Below are positions 9,410 through 21,699 of a stretch of DNA of 39,661 nt, one piece after another. Position 1 is the first letter of the stretch. The number at the start of each line of letters is the position of its first letter. Position numbers and translations under genes: made by a program. Source of the DNA: Chara braunii (lineage: Eukaryota; Streptophyta; Charophyceae; Charales; Characeae). The stretch covers positions 4,831,371 through 4,871,031 of the forward strand of contig BFEA01000024.1 of NCBI GenBank assembly GCA_003427395.1, read 5' to 3'. The notes beneath the pieces were generated by a model, which searched no databases, had not been told where the DNA came from, and saw only the letters and a list, made by a program, of their open reading frames with translations.

Positions 9410-11500
9410 CAGAAGGCGAACAGCGGGAGAATCGTGCTCGCCAGAGAAACAGATGATTGAGCAGTAGCCAAGATAAATCGAGAGAGAAAGGAGTCTGGCG
9501 AGTACAGCGCTCGGCTGACAGACTCGGACCGCCGGTCCCTCCTGGCAACGGAGACTGCATCCCAGGAGCGTAGTGTGGACATCGTCGGAGGACCGTTCAT
9601 AGCGTTGTGGCTCAGCACAGCCTGTTTCAGAAGGAGGCGATCAGAGAAGGGCAGTGGGTAATGGAGGATGGCGGAGTGTTAGGCGTTCGCCGCGCATAGT
9701 GAATAGCACTCTCTCGTGTGCGACACGTGCAGCGAACGTGTGTCAAGAATGAGCTGGTTGGGATATTCGAACTATATGAGTGGACTGGAACATGCCGCTA
9801 CTGTCAACAGGGAGATTGTGAGTGAAGTGCCCGTGTGGTAGACAATCAACCATTCCCTCTACTCGAGATGATTGGCGAACCGAGTCTTCCCACAACGGTG
9901 AAATCAGTTATTTCGCTATCCTGATTGAGTAATCGGGAATAGCCGCAGGAGGACGAACCAATTAAGTTTTCACAGGTCGGTCAATTGGGCAAGTTCTGCT
10001 AGTCAGCCAATCTCGCTGTTCGGGCAACTGAGCTTTCTCGCCGCTGGCCGGACCAATCATCTTTTTGTGACAAGTGAATGATCAAACCTCCCGTTGGGAG
10101 CGAGCCAGAGGAATCACTTTCATTGTTTTGTCAAACGGGCGAGTTACTTTGATTGGCCAAACAAAGTTGTTATTGATCAGAAAACCATCCATTTTCATAT
10201 CACGCCGTCGGTTGGGCTTCTTATACTTCACTGCTAGGATCGGTTATTCGCTCTTATGGGTGCGACAACTGCTATCGCGGCACTACTGAGACAGAGAAAG
10301 AGGTAAGAGTTAAGGACTTGGGCTGCAGCGCAGGTCTGGTTGGTCCTTTCCAGGTTCCTGGATGTAACTTACCCAGACAAGGGGAGCGGGGCCGACACGT
10401 ATGGGTAAACCACTTAATTATTTTAGATTTATTTTATTGTAATCTCAACCGCGAACAACTGTATAGTGAGGATGAAGGGTTGGACTTGGGTTTGGATGGA
10501 GAAGTAGAGGGAGGGTGAGAATGAGAGCTCAGACTGAAGGAAACGGAGAGGAAGAAAGAGAGAGGGATTACCTTGCAAGTGCGCGGTAGGAGGGCGCTGA
10601 TGCGGGGTTTCCCTAGTCGACTTGATTACTCACCTTTGGTTGTATGCAGGATACTCAAAGCTCGGCAATTATCTTGTCGAATAAGAAATGGGTCTTTTGG
10701 GTCTGTTGCTGGGAAAATTTTGGGTTTGAGCATCAGCAGAACACCCTGTTGTTCTCGAGAGCCATGTCCATTCAAGGAACCGCTCGTCGTTTTGCTGCAA
10801 ACAATGTCGTTCCTGCCTTCTGTTCGCCTAGTTTATTTGAAACCCCTTTTGTCCTTTTGCTAAGAACTGTGGCGTGGAAGGACTGAACAACGATCCAGTC
10901 GAGGTTCATCAGAGAGAGAAAGTCAGAAAAGAGGGCGAGAGAAAGAGAAAGAGGAAAATAGGGAGTTAGAGAGAGAGGACAGAGGGAAGTGAATACAAGC
11001 CAGGCTAGTGACGCACAGTGTGAGAAAGAGAGAGAGAGTGAGGGAGGAAAAAAAAGAAAGAGCTCGTATCGGGAAAAGGAGGAAGAGAAGGGGGTTGTCG
11101 TCGAAAGTGCCGCACTGAAGGTCCTGGAGTGGTTCCGCAGAACAGATCAGAGAGCTACGAGAGAGTTACGATAGGGGTACCGCAACCCGGGTTACCTGAT
11201 AGACCCACGGCTACAGTGAAGGGGAACTGATGAAATTGCCCCTGAATTACCCTATTGATTGATTGCCTAACATTTTGCTCTTGCTATCAAACTCGTGTGT
11301 GAGGGATAAAGTGCCTTAGGACAGTTTGAGCTGGTGATTTGAGTTTGTGAAAGAAAAGGAAAGATACTCTGACCTAGTGACGGTGTAAAGACCTCCCGTG
11401 AGTAGGAAGTTTGACAGGCGGGACAAGCACACATACCCTGCTGGTCGCTGAGGACCTCTGAAGCGAGCGAGGCGAGGTGACAGGCGTCATGGCCCCTGGC
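9410..11500. other. No gene recognised; CCAAT-rich and polypurine tracts
   Basis: CCAAT or ATTGG boxes cluster at about 9957, 9982, 10006, 10050 and 10149. Strongly purine-rich tracts occupy 10509-10562 and 10908-11095. Small ORFs have no recognisable domain. The right part probably includes the LTR of the element whose PBS is at 11547. CCAAT clustering is only weak evidence for a promoter. Confidence 0.4.
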
Positions 11501-11546
11501 TTCAGCGAACAGTAGGTAGCCCCTCCGCGGGTTTCCCCCACAACTT

Positions 11547-11562
11547 TGGCGCCGTTGCTGGG
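11547..11562 (+). other. Primer-binding site, tRNA-Asp type, second element
   Basis: TGGCGCCGTTGCTGGG matches the complement of the plant tRNA-Asp 3' end with one mismatch. It is preceded by ...CCCCCACAACT, so an LTR could end in CA at about 11542. It marks the start of a retroelement interior running right. Confidence 0.75.
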
Positions 11563-11639
11563 GAGGGGATTGCACCCCCAAGGCCGCGGCCTTCCCCAAT
11601 CAACGGGGTGCGCGGGCTGATCAGAGCAAGCACTAATTA

Positions 11640-13050
11640 GCTCGTTACTTTGATTAGTTTGTTTATTGATATTTTTTTGAATTAGTTTTTTTTTCGATAT
11701 CTCCCGATCCGTGCGCTTTTAGGCGAGCCGCGCGGGGAGCAAAGTTCGTCCTCTCGTCGAGGCGAACGTTTTGACACGTTTCCCGAAAAATTCTAACGGT
11801 AAAATTTTGAAGAAAACAAATTTTCTTAATTTTTTTTTTATTAATTGGAAATTTTTCAGTTTTCTTTTTTTTAATTTTCCCGTGATTTTGATACCCTGGA
11901 CGGGACGAACGGAGTTAGTTAGAGGTAAAAGCAACCAGTAACAGCGAAGAAAATAAACGAAAATAAAAAAGAATATTTATTTTCTTCAGAATTTTGTGTA
12001 AAATAGAAAAAAGGGGAGGTAAGAGAAAGTAATCCGTCGAAATTTTTGCAAACATCGAGGGGAGTTAATGGAGAGATTTTGGAAAAATGCGTGTGCTGGA
12101 AGAGAGCGTGCGGTTGCGCGCTAAGCTCCAAAACCCTAGTTAGTTAAGCCGTAATTAGGGGAAACTTTAGTTAGGGAAAAAATTATCTAGGGTTAACTGA
12201 AAGAAAATACTTAAAATATCGAAAATGAATTAATTAAAGTTTGTTATATTTTGGTAAAAATTCGCCCATTGTTTCTTTTGAACCGTTGCACTAGGGGCGA
12301 CAGTCCCTAACCCCATCCCAACGGAGGGAGGGTGAATGCTGTAGAAATTTTCTGGAATTTTGTGTTTTTTAAGAATTAATTACCAAATAATTAAAGAAAT
12401 ACTTAAAAATCAATTAAAAATTCAAAACACTGTTTCGAAAATTATATCTTTTTTATATACCCCTTCGGCGACGTTTTTGAGACCTTCGGCCGAGCCCCAT
12501 CCCAACGGGGGAAAACGAAGTGTTGCCGAAATTTTCGAAAATCCGTAAAAATTTGTCGGGGTCTTCATAAATCAGGAAATTTTGCATAAAGACACATATA
12601 AGGAATATATATATAAGTAAAATAGGAAAGGAATTTTATCTTGCACGAGTGAATTTTCTGTAAATTAAAAACAGTAAATATAGAAAAATTTCCTAGATAG
12701 CAAACCAAAAGGAGAATCGGAGCAGTGAAGAAACGAGGTTGATCACCTTACCCCTCTTAGGGGTTGAGTCGAGCGAAATGAATTTTCTTTAATTAAATCT
12801 ATTTATTCGCTATTTATATACTATAAATTAAAAATAAATAGCTAGGGTGTGTCAAATTGAGAGGTGCGACTGCCGCGCTACTCCCTAAGGGTCACCTAGC
12901 CTACCCCTAGTCAGTACTGTAGAGCTAGCCGATTTCCTCTACCTAAAAGAGATTTTTTATTAAATTTAACCTATTAAAATTCCTTAAAAATATAAATATG
13001 GCTTATCAAATAGCCAAAGAGTGCGGGAGAACCTTTTAGTCCTTTTCTTA
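11640..13050. other. AT-rich untranslated leader with a repeated motif
   Basis: About 1.4 kb of AT-rich sequence without a credible ORF follows the tRNA-Asp PBS. A motif with CCCAACG, a G-run and then AAATTTTC occurs at 12311-12353 and 12494-12536, and again at about 13250-13291. Tat/Athila-type elements can have long leaders of this kind. Confidence 0.45.
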
Positions 13051-13103
13051 GCCAGGGAGGGGCTTCTTACTCCAAAGAGGTGACTGGAGCGGCCGCAGGC
13101 AGC

Positions 13104-13143
13104 GTTCCCTCGAACAGAGCACACGCTTTGTATTCGAGGGAAC
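13104..13143. repeat. Perfect 11-bp-arm hairpin
   Basis: GTTCCCTCGAA (13104-13114) and TTCGAGGGAAC (13133-13143) are exact reverse complements with an 18-nt loop. It lies about 230 bp upstream of the ORF at 13370. Function unknown. Confidence 0.65.
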
Positions 13144-13369
13144 TTGATTATAGGGCCTGTTTGCTTTGTTTAGGGTCAGGATTCCGCCCTTTGATACCTT
13201 AAAGGACTCTTGGGGTAGATTGGAGATAGATCGACAGCGTATTATCGGGGCTCCCAACGAAGGGAGGCGAAGCGCTGCTAAAATTTTCTAGGAATCGCCA
13301 GTCTGTTTCTACTATCCTTCACTTTCTCTACCCATTTCTCTTACTACGTCCTCTCTAGCCATCAGTTGG

Positions 13370-14193
13370 ATGTGGCCGCTAGCGCAAGTAGAGGTCTACG
13401 AGGCCAGTAGCGCTTGGGACGTGGAGCCCCCAGAGCTCATAGAGGGGGATCTGGTGGAGCTCACGATTCCCACGCGCAGTGCCCGATATACTGACGGCCA
13501 GTTTGCGTGGAGGTCCATTGTCTTGTCTGCGGACGTGTGGCTCTGGACGCACAGAGAGCACCGGCTTGACAAGGGGTGGGCGTAGTGATAGCCTACCTGT
13601 ACTTAGGACCGGACGCGGTCAAGGAGGCCGCGCTGAGCCTCGCGACGATAGAGACCAGTGACGCGGTTAGCAGGGCTTTATGCTACCTGAGGGACGAGGT
13701 CGCCGCCTTCCGACCGAAGGACTCGAGCGACCTGCTGACGCTATTTCAAGGACGCCCTCCTCTTGATATCACAAGTGAGCTTGTGATAGCGCGAGACCGG
13801 TTTTTCCCGTACAACGTTTTGAGTCTGCGGGCGATAGTCCCTGCGTTCGTTGTAGAGAGCATCTTTGGAGGTATAGGCAGAGTGGTCGAGGCATACTTAG
13901 CCTATCAGGATCTCAAGGTCCTTGCTAGAGGGCGCGGTGACCTCGACTACCTCTATTATTCGCTTGCGACCGGTGGGCCTCGTTGGGGGGACGAGAGAGT
14001 TCAACTTATAGAGCTGATCCTTTCGATAGACGACGAGTGGCCCCAGTCTCCGTGCGTTTGGGATTGGCTGGACCGTGAGCTCCGAGCAGGCCCCGAGTAC
14101 GTGACCTGCATCGGGAGACTCTTCTCTGGTATGCCATTCTGTTGGTGGGGCTCTACTGCCGCTCTAGTATTTTCAGTGCCCCTTCCTCTTTAG
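13370..14193 (+). pseudogene. Frameshifted ORF of a retroelement-linked family
   Basis: ATG 13370 opens a 71-residue frame ending at TAG 13583. The same coding signal continues in another frame from about 13570 to TAG 14191 (about 205 residues), so one small indel separates two halves of a protein of roughly 270 residues. A pyrimidine-rich stretch precedes the ATG. No known family is recognised. The first 125 residues resemble the ORF at 38188: both have LVELT, a Trp-containing helix, an H-x2-H motif (THREH, DHKDH), a VV strand and a later KE. The DNA for LVELT matches at 13 of 15 bases. The second half has no clear match. It lies in the interior of the element primed at 11547. Confidence 0.6.
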
Positions 14194-14199
14194 GGAAGG

Positions 14200-14630
14200 T
14201 AACTTCTCCCACACTACTTTTGAGAAAAAAAATGTGTTATTCCTTCCCGTATGATTCCATAGTAATTTTATTGTCGCTTTCTTGATTCAACATGTGTACA
14301 ACCAATACAAACTATAATACTAAGAACGCGGCTGAAGATATAACCAAGGCTCTTCCCACCAGCGAAAGATGTCTTCTATTATTCCACGAGGCTAAGTCTG
14401 CACATCAACTTTTGTTCCAACAAGTCTTGAAAGTCTGCATTCGCACAGAGTGACACTTGGACACCAAGAAAACGGTCAGAAGCCACAGGTACAGACTTCA
14501 AACCCAAGTTAACCTGCAACCTGTGGTTACTTGGGAGAAAATAAACTGATTTATTCCAGTTAATAGCGGCCTCAACAGTTCATAGTACGTGTTCATCGTT
14601 TTCCTACAAATCACAGGGTAGGGCGGGGGA
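14200..14630. other. Spacer, nothing recognised
   Basis: AT-rich sequence between the 13.4-kb ORF pair and the LINE poly(A) end. No ORF, RNA gene or repeat was recognised. Confidence 0.4.
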
Positions 14631-15171
14631 TTTTTTTTTTTTTTTACTTGTAACATTTATTTCACAAATCATAGGAATGAGGCTAGGGACCTCACAATTC
14701 GATCCAAAGTTATATTGGCAGTGTTAGTCAGTTTAGCTTACGAGCATAGCTCAGAAGAAAACTGACTACTTTAACTATGAAGCACAACTGGAAACCGGGT
14801 TCAGTACCTCATTCATGAAACCTTACTCTCCAAAAGTTAATCTTGAAGCTCTGTAAGAAGGAGCGAGTATACCACACAAAGGTAGGTCTCTCTACTTCCG
14901 CCATAATAAATTCTTCCAAATGAAACCATGAAGCTTAGAAATAGGGCAAAATCCTAATGCTAACGCAAACTAGACTTCCTGAAGAGTGTCATTGGCAAAG
15001 AAGATCAAGTCTTCACCATGCAAGGCATCTCTCTCAACATGTTTCTCGGGCTGTGTTGTCAAGCATCAACACTGAAAATGCCTAACCTAGCAGTCTAGGT
15101 GGTTGGTATAGCCACGAAGCCAACTTCAAGTTACCGGATAAAGACAGAGGGGCAAAACTTTCATCCTTAAC

Positions 15172-15562
15172 TCATGTTTTGATGAACCAGATCATGTTTT
15201 TCGCCTGCCATTCAGAGTGGATCACGAAGTGGATCTCATATAGAATGCGGTTAATCAGATGTGGACAACCGTGTCGTTCTGATTCTAAGAGTAGCTCATT
15301 GCGCTTGTACCATATGAATTTCATGATGATACCTCGGCATGTAAGACCAAGATAATATACGGACCAAATGATATAGACCCTTTGATTGCAGTATTGTTGT
15401 ACAACACAAAATCCTCTAACCATTCTAAGGGCATAAACCCTATCGCCCTCCATCGTTCGCCCTCCACCTTTCCGTCTACAATTCCCGGATAGAAGATGAG
15501 ATAGGGCAGTACAACCACAAATGTGGCGTCGTCTCCCATGCCCACTCACAACATACACAGTT
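15172..15562 (-). pseudogene. LINE ORF2 C-terminus, zf-RVT-like knuckle
   Basis: At 15562-15479 the minus strand encodes CVCCEWAWETTPHLWLYC, fitting the C-x2-C...H-L-x3-C pattern after RT in plant L1 elements (zf-RVT). A TAG ends that frame at 15476. A longer frame over 15172-15558 then gives a sequence with IIMKFIWYKRNELLLES, which resembles the WxIWxxRNx motif that follows zf-RVT in plant LINEs. A frameshift joins the two. Confidence 0.6.
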
Positions 15563-16009
15563 ATCTGGGATTTTCATACGTCTTGATATTAACCATGTTC
15601 AAGTTGCTAACATTGTTACTTGTAATGACTGCAGCCAGAGTATACCAACATGTTTTCTAAGAAGTCATCTTCTTTGAGGTCTTCCATATTCTGAGTAAAT
15701 CTGCATGTTTCACTGTTGAGACACGCAAATCAGAAAGCCTCTTCTTAACAGTAAAGATCGTTCATTTTTTTTTCCTTGCCTTAACAATCTGGACCCCTGT
15801 CTTAGGCTTGTGCCCAATCAAGGGTATGACCGAACTATGAGAGGATGGGACTTTCCATCCCAACAAGTTTAACAACAGAGGTTCAATTTTGAGATTCTCC
15901 ACCTCATAAGGAAGGAGTACACAAACAAGCTTGTTTCGAGGTCGTGTTTCCACCATTCTTACTTTTTGCCACTCGTTGGTGAGAGGTAGTACCATTTTCT
16001 CCAGCGGTT

Positions 16010-16456
16010 TTAGACAAGTATCCTTTCCTGGCTATGCTTGAACCTTCCACCGCTGAGCCTTAGGTCTGGGCCCATGACCTTCCAACAAATCAACTTATTG
16101 GTTGGGTTCTGCAGCCAAGTGCCCTGTGAGACTATTTCCTCAACTTGTAAAACTGTGATATAGTGGCAGAGAATTGCCTCTTTTATTTTCTGGAAGTTTG
16201 TTTGGACATTATGAAGTCTGGGAAGCAGGCCCCTCAGGTGTTCTCGTATAAACCATTCATTAACCTGATAATCCCACATGTCTCTAAGTTGAATTACGCA
16301 TTTCCCCACCCAAGCGCTACCGAAGGTGTCTGGATTCTCATCTGCCATAATGTAGTGATCGTCTAAGCACTCAATCAAAGGATTTTTTAATATTATTTGA
16401 TTACCTAGGATCTGGTCGTAGGCTCCTCCACCTTTTGGGGCTTCAACTTGTTCCAT
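16010..16456 (-). pseudogene. LINE ORF2 fragment between RT and zf-RVT
   Basis: A 148-codon frame contains KCVIQLRDMWDYQVNEW and then a helix-rich segment (LPRLHNVQTNFQKIKEAI). It resembles the 'V.DLWD...F..W..L...' connecting region of plant L1-like ORF2 proteins. Position between the RT and the zinc knuckle supports the call. Confidence 0.6.
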
Positions 16457-16788
16457 GCGTAAAAAAAGTTCCTCGATGTTTTCGATTTAAGCTGCCTGTG
16501 GTTGTATGAATCAATCAACAAACATTATCAGAAATGTTCTGGTTGAGACATGGACCATTCCTCTATTAATATATATTACGCCATTATGGCCAAATTTTGT
16601 TGATGAGGGTCTAAGATCCTCAAACCCCCTTGGTCCCTTGGAAAGGCAATGGTTTCCTACGCGACTTTTACCAACAAAACATTGTTGATCAGACGCTGAG
16701 GGTTTTCATAAGTACCTCCCAACAACCTCCTCTATTCTAAAGTAGGCTTCGTCTCCCAACAAGTGGACCATTAATGGTAACCAAAACA

Positions 16789-17693
16789 CTAATAAGGCAG
16801 CAGATGTGAGAACCAAAGTTCTCCCAAACACAGAGAGTTTGAAGTTCCTAGCCCAGCTCCTGATGCGTGCAATAACCTTCTCCATAAGGACGACATCTTA
16901 AGTACTAGAACAATCCGAGAAAGACACTTGAACTCCGAGGAACCGATCCGAACTGTTGGTGGGGATCTGACGCAGGCCCCGATCCAGACACAACTTATGA
17001 GGCATTGGAAGGAAAAACACAATTTTATTATAATTAATTGACGAATTTGACGCCTCCAACAACTTACAATACTCCTCTAAGACATTCATAAGTTCTGAAA
17101 ATGACTCTACAGTGTTTTTACAGGGGACCGTAAAATCGTCCGCCAAGGCACCCTTTTCCAATGCAGGTTAGGGGGTATGCTTAGACCAACTATCATATCA
17201 TTCATTTTAATGTTGTGAAGTCAGACTTTTAATTGTAACACAAACAAGAGGAGGCTAGTGGACAACCTTACTACAAGGATCTCGTGAGGGGAAATTGCTC
17301 AAATAAACTCTCATTTGCTACCACCACTGAGATGGCCTCTGAACACATGGCCCAAACCCAGGCATACAACCCTTTCCCAAAACTCATCTAGGATAAGGTG
17401 GTGAACATAAATGCCCAACCCACCTCGTCGTATGTCTTTTCCATGTCTAGCAACAACATGGCCACATCTCTTCTTTCGAAGCTTACAATTTTCAAGGCAT
17501 GGATAGTCGATTGGATGTTGTCAAAAATAGATATTCCTTTGACAAAGGCCCCTTGATCCATTCCCACTAGATCCGGTAGGACCTCTACAAGTTTGATTGC
17601 TAGTGCCTTCACCAATATTTTGTAAGCCACATTGAGAACCGAGATTGATCTGTAATTTCTCACATCCCCTTTTTTATGTAATAATAATATCAC
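16789..17693 (-). pseudogene. LINE reverse transcriptase, broken
   Basis: Copies LINE RNA into DNA at the nicked target. Frame 17693-17388 holds the RT start: GDVRNYRSISVLNVAYKILV, then LVGMDQGAFVKGISIFDNI, then motif A LLLDMEKTYDEVGW with the first catalytic Asp. After a gap and frameshift, frame 17161-16898 holds motif C as ALADDFTV (usually FADD), followed by RFLGVQVSFS (L-G motif). A further frame runs to 16789. The catalytic Asp codons survive but the ORF does not. Confidence 0.85.
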
Positions 17694-18519
17694 TCATACT
17701 AACCACCATTTGGAAAGATGACAAGAGGAAATAGTACTATTTAAAATTTGGTACAAAACGGGGCAGCTTTATGTATTTCATCCTTTGAAAATGGGTCACC
17801 TATGTGCTCTCTGGCAGTTGTTGGGACGTATGCTCTCAGTCTATTTAAAAATTTAGAATCCTTCGAGAGGTATGTGTCTGTGGAATCAAAGGGCCTCCTC
17901 GTTGAGACTCTATTTCTAAAATAGTATAGTGCATATCTACAAATATTTTATGTGCTTGTGGCTAACTGGGTCTTTAAATTAAACAGATGATCCAAATCCC
18001 TCAGGGGGTGTTTCGCCTGCCTTAAGATCAGGGACCGAAAGGTAATCTTGGACATTATGTCATAACCCACCAAACCTTTGAGTTTCGGTCAGTCTAACGA
18101 CTCTTGCTGAGTTTGAACTTCCAAAGGTACTGATTAAGTGAGTCCGGTTTTGCGTTCCTCAGACCAAAAAAGATGTGAGAAGATATCCTTGCCCATATTC
18201 CTTTCAGCCTCTTGAATAGCCTGTTCGACATGCTTCCCTTTCCAATTCTTGTTTGTTGCTTTCATGCGGGAAAAGTTCTTTAACGCTACGGTAATGATCC
18301 TTAGGCCTGTTTTTACCCACTCATGGTATTGCACGAACAAATATTTACCTTGCATCCACAAGGTCATTTGTTTTTTCACCCAGTTTGAGATGCCTTTATC
18401 TTTCAAAATGTTCACATTCAATCTAAACATAGGGTGGATCTTTCAAATTGGTCCTTGGTCAGGATGTTTATGTAGACCGGATAGTGGTCAGACATGTAGT
18501 CCATCATATTGTAGTTGCA

Positions 18520-19238
18520 CTATGTACACCAATCCCATACTATACCCCATGCTAGGATAAAGTCCAACCTTTTCCTGGGCCCGCGAGTCATATGGGCTGG
18601 TCTGGGGCCATACCATATGTAGCTTTGGGAGTCCGAGTTCACTATCTTAAAGATATCTTCTAGGCATTGAAGTTTTAGGAATGACGAGATCATTGAAGTG
18701 TCTGATGGAAGCGGTGTTGGATCCGGGGAGTCCAGACCTGGGTTAAACACAACGTTTCAGTCCCCGACCAGAATGATGTTCTCTATGTCCGTGAGGGCTG
18801 TCGGTAGGATCACAATAAATTAGCGTAATTTACGTAGTCCACTGGAGCATACACGGAGTCCTCATTCCCCACGATTATTTTTACTCAGACCCATCTCCCC
18901 CTTGGGTCACTAAACTAGTCCAGCACTTCGACCTCCAGATCCTTATTAATCAAGACCGCCACGCCCCCCTTTGAGCTACCTGTCGGCGCCCAAATCTGAG
19001 GCTTTGGCCACCAGTTACGGATTTGGTTGATCTTTTTCGTTTTCAATTTTGTTTCTTGGATGCATAAAACATAAACATCCTCGTTGAGTACCCAAGATGT
19101 TAATCTATGTTTTTTTTTTCTTCTATGGGTTGTATCTCCCAAGCCCCTTACATTCCAACTTGCGACCCTAATCTTATTTAACAGGACCATTAGCATGACC
19201 GCTACCACCGTATATTTGGATGGGGGTTGGAGATGCAT
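18520..19238 (-). pseudogene. LINE AP-like endonuclease, broken
   Basis: Nicks target DNA to prime reverse transcription. Frame 19238-18915 contains the conserved N-terminal motif (KIRVASWNVRGLGD), the active-site CIQETKLK and a GGVAVLI strand. Frame 18750-18520 holds the C-terminal RKRLDFILA motif. Between them the GDxN motif reads V-G-D-stop-N, the stop being TGA at 18757-18759. A single base change from TGG could explain it. Confidence 0.85.
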
Positions 19239-19627
19239 TTTGAGGGAGAGAGGATATTTCTTTCACAAGGACGTTAACACATAGTTCATGAGTAAAAACA
19301 TTTCCTCCGATGATGTTTTGAGCTTCTGCCAGGACCAGTCAGTCGACCACATCCTTGGCTGATAAATTTGAGCCCACTCGGATTCCTTAACTGGTCTCAT
19401 CCAGGAATAAGGAATGGGGTATAGGGACAACCATTATATTAGCAACTGATCCCACTGTTCCCGTAAGCCTAACATTAAGATTAAGTGTAGAAAGGCAATG
19501 TATATAATAGCCTTGCCATTGGAGCTCATGTCCACTATATGCCTACCCATTTGAGCAAGAGTAGGATAGAGACAGTTTCAGAGTCCATAAGCACTGGGGA
19601 GCGGATCAGGTTCGCTGCATGTGGTTC

Positions 19628-20485
19628 TTATGGGGGCCCTTTGATGGATAAAGATGGTAGTTCCAATGTCCCGTCTGACCCAGTTCTGACCAGCAGGACC
19701 GTACCAGACTGAGTCATCGAGCAGGCTACTGGGATAAAAAGTTCCACTGATTTCTTTCCCAACTTATCTTTACCGGACAAGGTCCGTATTGCAGGATTGA
19801 GGCTCATTACCTTTTTCACGGGCATGGGTGCAGTAGGGCGTACCTTCCGTTCGGGAGACCTAGAGCATACGTTCGTCATGACCTTATTAATGTGTTTGCT
19901 TGGAACAACTTGCCAATTATTTGTTAGAATTTTCTTTGTCGGGAGACCTTCTCCCCGGGCCGTCTCTCAGTCTTTCTTCTGCCCTATCTTCTCCTTGAAC
20001 AGTAGGATGGAAACCTCTAATACCTCCACGGATTTCACTCTCCTCTTCCTTTCGCCGTACCTCTTCCTGAGGGGTGAAGCGCACTGGTTAGGGTAGGAGC
20101 GTTGATGTAAGGGGTTGACCTGTCTGCTGGTTAGGCTGATATAACCTCATAGTTACACTATCGTTTTGTCAGTCAGACCCCTCAAAGGGGCATCGGGAGA
20201 TAATTGTCCTTCCCTTTCACCCGCTCCATCCCTACCTCCTCTTTCTCGTGCTCCTTCATATTCTCCTTTACCTTCTCATTTTCCTTCTCCTTCTCATTCG
20301 TCCGTTCTTTCTATCTGATCAGAGCATTTTTATATTCGCTCTTCTTAAATGCATGTTCCGCCTGTCACATATTTGTTGGGTAGGAGGAGTCCTCCTCTGA
20401 GTGAAAATACTTCCTGCATTTCCTACACCAAGAGGAGTCCGCAAAGACCACTTCTATCTTCAACAGAAAAACAATCGGCAAGATT
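19628..20485 (-). pseudogene. LINE ORF1 remains with degenerate CCHC knuckle
   Basis: At 20427-20386 the minus strand encodes WCRKCRKYFHSEEDS, which fits C-x2-C-x4-H-x4-C except that the last Cys is Ser (TCC for TGC). The same frame continues through a TGA and a TAG into a Lys/Glu-rich, probably helical segment (KERTNEKEKENEKVKENMKE) ending near 20165. A further hydrophilic frame lies at 19879-19628. ORF1 of plant L1 elements is an RNA-binding protein with such a knuckle. Confidence 0.55.
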
Positions 20486-20489
20486 GACA

Positions 20490-21000
20490 CGTTTATAATT
20501 TGACACAATCGTTGATTTATAGGGAACATGATTTTATGTGATTACAAACATATTAAATTATGTTTAAAAACATAGGGGAAAATATTTAAATGTTTATCAA
20601 TATGTTTCAACATGTTTCAACAACTTGTCTTATTTGGTTTCTATTGTGTAAGCATTGTTCAACCGCATTTAAAAAAAAATAAAGAATATATTATTTTGTT
20701 TTCCTATTATAAAAACAATATATGTAACTTTTGATTTGGTGGTGGTGGGGGGGGGATCATGAGGTGAGAAACACACAAAATGTTTATTTTTAATTCGTGG
20801 AAGTATAGCAACATCAAAACAGGTTTAGGGTAAGAGGTTTTGTGTATGTTCATTTTTTTGACCGGTCGCTACCCTTGCTCTTTGTTGTCGTTGACCAACA
20901 TTTCTTCACCATGGAAATAAATATTTGCAGTGACATTATATCAAGCCTCCTCTCCTTTAGCTCCTGTCCTCTCTAAGCGTATAGATATTTACATATCCCC
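20490..21000. other. AT-rich non-coding
   Basis: It contains repeated ACATGTTTCAACA-type words around 20590-20625 and a G-run at 20741. The LINE 5' end may lie here, but no coding signal is visible. Confidence 0.4.
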
Positions 21001-21690
21001 CTCCCCCTCCATTATTTTTATTTTCCAACAATCACACTGACTTCAACAATGCTCTTGTAGTCAGTAGGTGCCTAACACTTTTGGCCTAACCACATTCCTT
21101 CGGCTTAAACAATAGGCACCTACCGACATCAAGAAATTTGTTGTACATAAAATGTGGTCCATCATATGTAGTTATGATTGGTGACACTTTGTTGTTTAAG
21201 TTGAACAAAATGACGTAAGTATGTTTTTTATAGATCATATGAATCATATATGATGATGATTGTTGTTTTGGACAGCTTGTCTTTGACCATCCAACACTGC
21301 ACCACGCGCACCTCTGTGTTATACTTTTCCATCTTCATCCTCCTTACCCTCCCTTTACTCATTTTCTCTAACAGACTTTAGTAATATTATACAGGTAAGT
21401 AGGTCCATACATTTTGTGTCCAAACACATTGATTCAAAAAAAATATATAGGCACCTATGGACCTCAATAATTTTATCAAGTATAGGGTGTAATTCTATAT
21501 ATATGGTTATGATCGCTGTCACATTATTCGTAAATAAGGAGAACATCGCATACTCGACGTTAGAAGGATGCTAAGTAGGATATCGTTGCTACCCCTTATC
21601 ATACTTAAACGCTTGCATTGACCCTTCCTACTCCCCCTCACACTCAATTTAGTCATATTAAATTATTTAGTAGGTTTAAAAAAAAAATTG
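21000..21690. repeat. Diverged tandem repeat, period about 336 bp, with inverted arms
   Basis: The segment with AGTAGGT at 21063 recurs at 21399 (period about 336), including TAGGCACCTA and GTTATGAT further on. A third, partial copy begins near 21585. Each of the first two copies contains an inverted repeat: GTAGGTGCCTA (21064-21074) with TAGGCACCTAC (21113-21123), and AGGTCCATA (21401-21409) with TATGGACCT (21456-21464). No coding capacity is evident. Confidence 0.65.
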
Positions 21691-21699
21691 TCTCTGTTA

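Larger units (their letters stand above)
14631..20485 (-). mobile_element. L1-like LINE, decayed, minus strand
   Basis: The 15-T run at 14631-14645 is the minus-strand poly(A) tail. Read on the minus strand, the order is: ORF1 remains with a zinc knuckle (about 20.4 kb), an AP-like endonuclease (about 19.24-18.52 kb), reverse transcriptase (about 17.69-16.8 kb), a C-terminal region (16.46-16.01 kb) and a zf-RVT-like knuckle (15.56 kb). This is the order of plant L1-type non-LTR elements. Every ORF is broken by frameshifts and stops. The 5' end and target-site duplication were not located. Confidence 0.88.

Noticed and set aside
19084-20096. Plus-strand ORFs at 19084-19284 and 19797-20096
   Set aside because: They are antisense to the LINE endonuclease and ORF1 frames and have no domain.
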